From the NCBI GenBank assembly GCA_964383905.1, contig CAYLJO010000021.1:1-43950 (forward strand): DNA of 43,950 nt. Direction: 5' to 3'. Source of the stretch: CAYLJO01 sp964383905 (GTDB lineage: Bacteria; Acidobacteriota; Blastocatellia; Pyrinomonadales; Pyrinomonadaceae). Both the position numbers and the translations under genes were made by a program. The notes under the pieces are model-generated. The model was not told the origin of the DNA and searched no databases. It saw only the letters and a list, made by a program, of their open reading frames with translations. Below are positions 41,252 to 43,950 of this stretch, piece by piece (the stretch's first letter is position 1; each line of letters opens with the position of its first letter).

Positions 41252-41788
41252 CTAATCGCGCCAATTAGGCGGCTCGCGCGGCGGAACGTATTCGGGCCGG
41301 CGCCTACTACTACTACTACTACTACTACTGCGCGCACTGGTGTCGGCCCAATCTGAAGCGCCCCCCGCGCCGCGCAAAGCTTCGCGCCGGTTGGCGACCA
41401 CTCGGGGCGAAGATTTTGCGTACAACTCTTTCCCGCCTTCACCCAAGAGGAACCAGACGGAACAAACGCATACGGCAGTGCCTAGCGGCATATTCGTCGC
41501 GGCTAATATACCGGCGATGAGACCTGCCATCCTGGCCCATGATCTCCGTTTCAACAATCCGTACCCGGCAACGAATGACGGGACAGTAAGGAGCAGAAGG
41601 AAGAGCGTTACGACAGCAATAAACAGTACAACGAGCATTACCGGAGGGCCACCACTGCCCGGGGGGTTATTGATGCTCGCAATTACGAACAGTCCGAACG
41701 CAGCGCCCACCAGCATCAGGACGGCGTGGATGCCGGCATACGCGATGTGAGCGATCCCTAAATATCTATTATGCTCTTCCGCCGTCAT
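41252..41788 (-). CDS. Small membrane protein with polyserine tail
   Basis: 178 residues. Four hydrophobic segments are likely (YAGIHAVLMLVGAAFGLFVI; VMLVVLFIAVVTLFLLLLTV; PSFVAGYGLLK; and AGLIAGILAATNMPLGTAVC). The pattern resembles small DUF-type integral membrane proteins, but I cannot name the family. The cytoplasmic tail has a run of eight Ser encoded by a trinucleotide microsatellite, followed by Arg/Pro residues (RRRPEYVPPREPPNWRD). GAAGG precedes the ATG. It lies between thiolase and hbd on the same strand with small gaps, so it is probably co-transcribed. The tail length may vary among strains. Confidence 0.72.
   Translation of the reverse strand: MTAEEHNRYLGIAHIAYAGIHAVLMLVGAAFGLFVIASINNPPGSGGPPVMLVVLFIAVVTLFLLLLTVPSFVAGYGLLKRRSWARMAGLIAGILAATNMPLGTAVCVCSVWFLLGEGGKELYAKSSPRVVANRREALRGAGGASDWADTSARSSSSSSSSRRRPEYVPPREPPNWRD
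41305..41329. repeat. (TAC)8 trinucleotide microsatellite
   Basis: Eight TAC units plus one T on the plus strand, equal to AGT serine codons in the membrane-protein gene on the minus strand. Slippage would change the number of Ser without shifting the frame. Confidence 0.9.
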
Positions 41789-41820
41789 ACGCGTTGCCTT
41801 CGGCCACCGAAAATTGGCCC

Positions 41821-43011
41821 TTACCGCTCGACAGCCATCGCCACGGCATTGCCGCCGCCCAAGCAGAGCGCGGCCAAGCCGCGGCGCACGTTGCGCCGCT
41901 TCATCTCGTAAAGCATCGTCGTCAAAAGGCGCGAGCCGGACTGCCCGATGGCGTGACCCAGCGCGACTGCGCCGCCGTTGACGTTGACCCGTGCGGGATC
42001 GAGGTCCAGCTCTCTAATAATCGCCACGGCCTGCACCGAGAACGCTTCGTTCAGCTCAATCAGATCAACTTCATTGAGCGACCAGCCGGCCTTCTTAAGG
42101 ACGCGGCGGATCGCTTCCACCGGAGCCATCATGACCAGTTCCGGCTCAATGCCGGACGTCGCCTGGGCGGCGATGCGCGCCATCGGCTCGACGCCCAGCG
42201 CGCGGGCGCGCTCGAGTGAGGTGACGACCACCGCCGACGCGCCGTCGTTGACGCCCGGCGCGTTCCCGGCAGTTACGGTGCCGCCTTCGCTCTTGAACGC
42301 GGGTTTAAGTTTCGCGAGGGCTTCGAGCGAGGTGTCTTCGCGCACCGTCTCATCCGCTTCGAGAATTAAGGGGGCGCCCTTCTTCTGCGGAATCTCAACG
42401 GGAAGTATCTCATCTTTAAACTTCCCGGCCCTGGTCGCCTCCGCGGCTTTGCGATGCGAGTTCAGCGCGTACTCGTCCTGCTCGGCGCGCGTGACGTGGT
42501 AGCGTTCGGCGACGACTTCGCCGGTATTGCCCATGTGATAATTCTCAAAGGCGCACCACAGCCCGTCATTAATCATCGCGTCGACCAACACACCGTTCCC
42601 GAGCCGGTAGCCTTCGCGCGCTTTGGGAAGGAGGTACGGGGCGTTCGTCATAGATTCCATGCCGCCGGCGACCACAATTCCCGTGTCGCCGAGTCGAACG
42701 CCCTGGGCCGCCATCATCACAGCCTTTAATCCCGACCCGCAGACCTTATTGATTGTCACGGCCGAGACGCCGAAGGGGATCCCGCCGCGTAAGGCTGCCT
42801 GGCGCGCCGGGTTCTGGCCCAGGCCGGCCTGAATCACGCATCCCATGATCACTTCGTCAACAGCTTCGGGTTTCACGCCCGCGCGCCTGACACTCTCGCG
42901 CACGACCATCGCGCCGAGGTCGGTCGCCGAGAAACTTTTCAGCGCGCCCTGAAAGCGGCCGACGGGCGTGCGCACCGCGCTGATGATAACGGCTTCCCTG
43001 TTTTCTGACAT
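41821..43011 (-). CDS. Acetyl-CoA acetyltransferase (thiolase)
   Basis: 396 residues, normal for thiolases. The nucleophile is C91 in TINKVCGSGLKAVMMA. Other blocks: VVAGGMESMTNAPYLLP, ELNEAFSVQAVAIIRELD, NVNGGAVALGHAIGQSGSR with the catalytic His, and CLGGGNAVAMAVER with the second Cys. The LGHAIGQSG form and short-chain context favour a biosynthetic acetoacetyl-CoA thiolase (AtoB/PhaA), though a degradative thiolase is not excluded. It lies upstream of the membrane-protein gene and hbd. Confidence 0.93.
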   Translation of the reverse strand: MSENREAVIISAVRTPVGRFQGALKSFSATDLGAMVVRESVRRAGVKPEAVDEVIMGCVIQAGLGQNPARQAALRGGIPFGVSAVTINKVCGSGLKAVMMAAQGVRLGDTGIVVAGGMESMTNAPYLLPKAREGYRLGNGVLVDAMINDGLWCAFENYHMGNTGEVVAERYHVTRAEQDEYALNSHRKAAEATRAGKFKDEILPVEIPQKKGAPLILEADETVREDTSLEALAKLKPAFKSEGGTVTAGNAPGVNDGASAVVVTSLERARALGVEPMARIAAQATSGIEPELVMMAPVEAIRRVLKKAGWSLNEVDLIELNEAFSVQAVAIIRELDLDPARVNVNGGAVALGHAIGQSGSRLLTTMLYEMKRRNVRRGLAALCLGGGNAVAMAVER

Positions 43012-43035
43012 GTCCGTACCTCAAAGAAAGCGGAT

Positions 43036-43129
43036 CGTGAATAACAGAAGGGTCAATTATCTGTGATCGAAAGGCAGTGAATTTCGCCCCCAGAATTCAC
43101 GATTGACCATTAACTATTTACTATTCGCT
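43036..43129. repeat. Intergenic heptad array 3
   Basis: Right arm 43095-43129: five tandem heptads of form ATT(C/G/A/T)(A)C(N), the last degenerate. Inverted matches lie to the left (CGTGAAT at 43036-43042, GGTCAAT at 43051-43057, GTGAATT at 43077-43083), in an order that cannot form one continuous hairpin. A perfect TTGACA on the minus strand (43142-43137) sits against the right end; no clear -10 follows. The region separates the divergent thiolase and nucleotidyltransferase genes. Heptad period and GTNA core (on the minus strand) are shared with the arrays at 32208 and 34415. Confidence 0.55.
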
Positions 43130-43244
43130 ACAGGGGTGTCAAGCAAAGGCCCGTGATCGACATAGGGCAATTTGAAAAGGGCCGTGTGCGGATGTTAGAC
43201 TCGAAGTCGCAATTAGATTCGGGATCATTTCTCCGCCAAAGATT

Positions 43245-43950
43245 ATGCAAGCACTTATTCTGGCAGGGGGCAAAGGCACGCGGCTGCGCCCGTTGACGGT
43301 GTACACGCCGAAGCCCATCGTACCGATCTGCAACCGCCCCTTCCTGCTCTACCAGATCGACACGCTACGCCGCGCCGGGATCACAAACATTACGCTCTCG
43401 CTCTCATATCAGCCACACAAAATCGAGCAACAACTCGGCGACGGCGCGGACTACGGCGTAAAACTTAAGTACACGGTCGAGCCGCAACCGATGGGCACGG
43501 CGGGCGCATACAAGTTCGCCGAGGATTTGATCCGCGAGCCGACGGTCGTTTTCAACGGCGACATCCTGACCGACCTCGACCTCAAAGCGGTGATGCGGGA
43601 GCATGGCCAGCGCAAGGCGGCGGCCACCATCGTGCTGGCCCCCGTCGAGAACCCCAGTTCTTATGGCCTTGTCGAGACCACCGCGGGCGGGCGCGTACTT
43701 CGCTTTCTCGAAAAGCCAAAACCGGATGAGATTACGGTCAATACGATCAACGCCGGGACCTATATTCTCGAGCCACGGATGCTCGACCTGATCCCGGCCG
43801 GCGAGAGCCACTCTTTCGAGTACGGGCTCTTCCCGACGCTGCTCGACCGCAATGAGCTCTTCTTTGCCCACGTCCCGCAACGCACCTACTGGAAAGACAT
43901 CGGAACGCCGGCGCGCTATTTAGAGGCGCACCACGACCTGCTCGCCAACC
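43245..43950 (+). CDS. NDP-sugar pyrophosphorylase / mannose-1-phosphate guanylyltransferase family (3' partial)
   Basis: 235 codons from ATG 43245 to the window end without a stop. The nucleotidyltransferase signature is MQALILAGGKGTRLRPLTVY, followed by TPKPIVPICNRPFLLYQIDT. Further blocks: EPQPMGTAGAYKFAEDLI, VVFNGDILTDLD with the metal-binding Asp, FLEKPKPDEITVNTINAGTY and YWKDIGTPARYLEAHHDL. The family joins a sugar 1-phosphate to a nucleotide (GDP-mannose, dTDP- or UDP-glucose) for surface polysaccharide or glycan synthesis. The sugar and nucleotide cannot be told from this part. It is divergent from the thiolase gene. Confidence 0.93.
   Translation, partial: MQALILAGGKGTRLRPLTVYTPKPIVPICNRPFLLYQIDTLRRAGITNITLSLSYQPHKIEQQLGDGADYGVKLKYTVEPQPMGTAGAYKFAEDLIREPTVVFNGDILTDLDLKAVMREHGQRKAAATIVLAPVENPSSYGLVETTAGGRVLRFLEKPKPDEITVNTINAGTYILEPRMLDLIPAGESHSFEYGLFPTLLDRNELFFAHVPQRTYWKDIGTPARYLEAHHDLLAN

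Overview
The window is one chromosomal contig of a Gram-negative, GC-rich bacterium. The gene families fit Acidobacteriota, probably class Blastocatellia. These include a PocR-type sensor diguanylate cyclase, a large TPR repertoire with the decayed 'TolB-like/TPR' regulator family, an M13 neprilysin-type peptidase, a CusF-SCO1 fusion and Slt70-type TPR lytic transglycosylases. The taxonomic call is inference from gene content; there is no rRNA or tRNA in the window.

Layout. (1) 1-3515, plus strand: a Ser/Thr phosphorylation cassette, namely a PP2C phosphatase with a membrane helix and TPR-like tail (5' end outside the window), a PknB-like kinase with a membrane helix and SH3-like tail, and an FhaA-like FHA protein. 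(2) 3556-4477: a decayed TPR gene. (3) 4693-11157, minus strand: a signalling block with a PocR-GAF-GGDEF diguanylate cyclase, an AAA/STAND-like ATPase fused to an RsbW-like kinase domain, a STAS anti-sigma antagonist, and a GAF-HD-GYP phosphodiesterase. Together these pair c-di-GMP turnover with a partner-switching module. (4) 11396-19856, minus: a complete oligopeptide ABC transporter (oppA-B-C-D-F) preceded by a second OppA-like lipoprotein. (5) 19933-21543, minus: coaE and folD. (6) 21762-24507, minus: a remnant VgrG island of the type VI secretion family, interrupted by an N-gap that the flanking sequence shows to be an unmerged 55-nt contig overlap. (7) 24678-28921, plus: a GAF protein, an Slt70-like lytic transglycosylase and a CusF-SCO1 lipoprotein, followed by the convergent M13 peptidase (28994-31102, minus). 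(8) 31208-38977, minus: one long operon-like run yceD-rpmF-plsX-fabH-(secreted beta-sandwich protein)-fabD-acpP-fabF-etfB-etfA, with a perfect -35/-10 promoter upstream of yceD. fabG is absent from it. (9) 39077-43011, minus: a zinc-ribbon/TPR protein, 3-hydroxybutyryl-CoA dehydrogenase, a small membrane protein and thiolase. (10) 43245-end, plus: a sugar-phosphate nucleotidyltransferase running off the window.

How the parts fit. Regions 1 and 3 are regulatory: Ser/Thr phosphorylation read by an FHA domain, c-di-GMP made and degraded by neighbours, and an anti-sigma-type kinase with a nearby STAS target. Regions 8 and 9 join fatty-acid synthesis and phospholipid initiation (PlsX, Fab, ACP) with electron-transfer flavoprotein and two beta-oxidation-type enzymes, so they form a lipid metabolism neighbourhood. 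Region 6 looks like a dead or donor cassette.

The least expected signals are: short heptad-periodic arrays sharing a GTNA core in three separate intergenic regions; the ATPase-RsbW fusion with a Walker A motif that has lost its lysine; the orphan, 5'-truncated VgrG cluster; and a secreted protein translationally coupled inside the fatty-acid operon.
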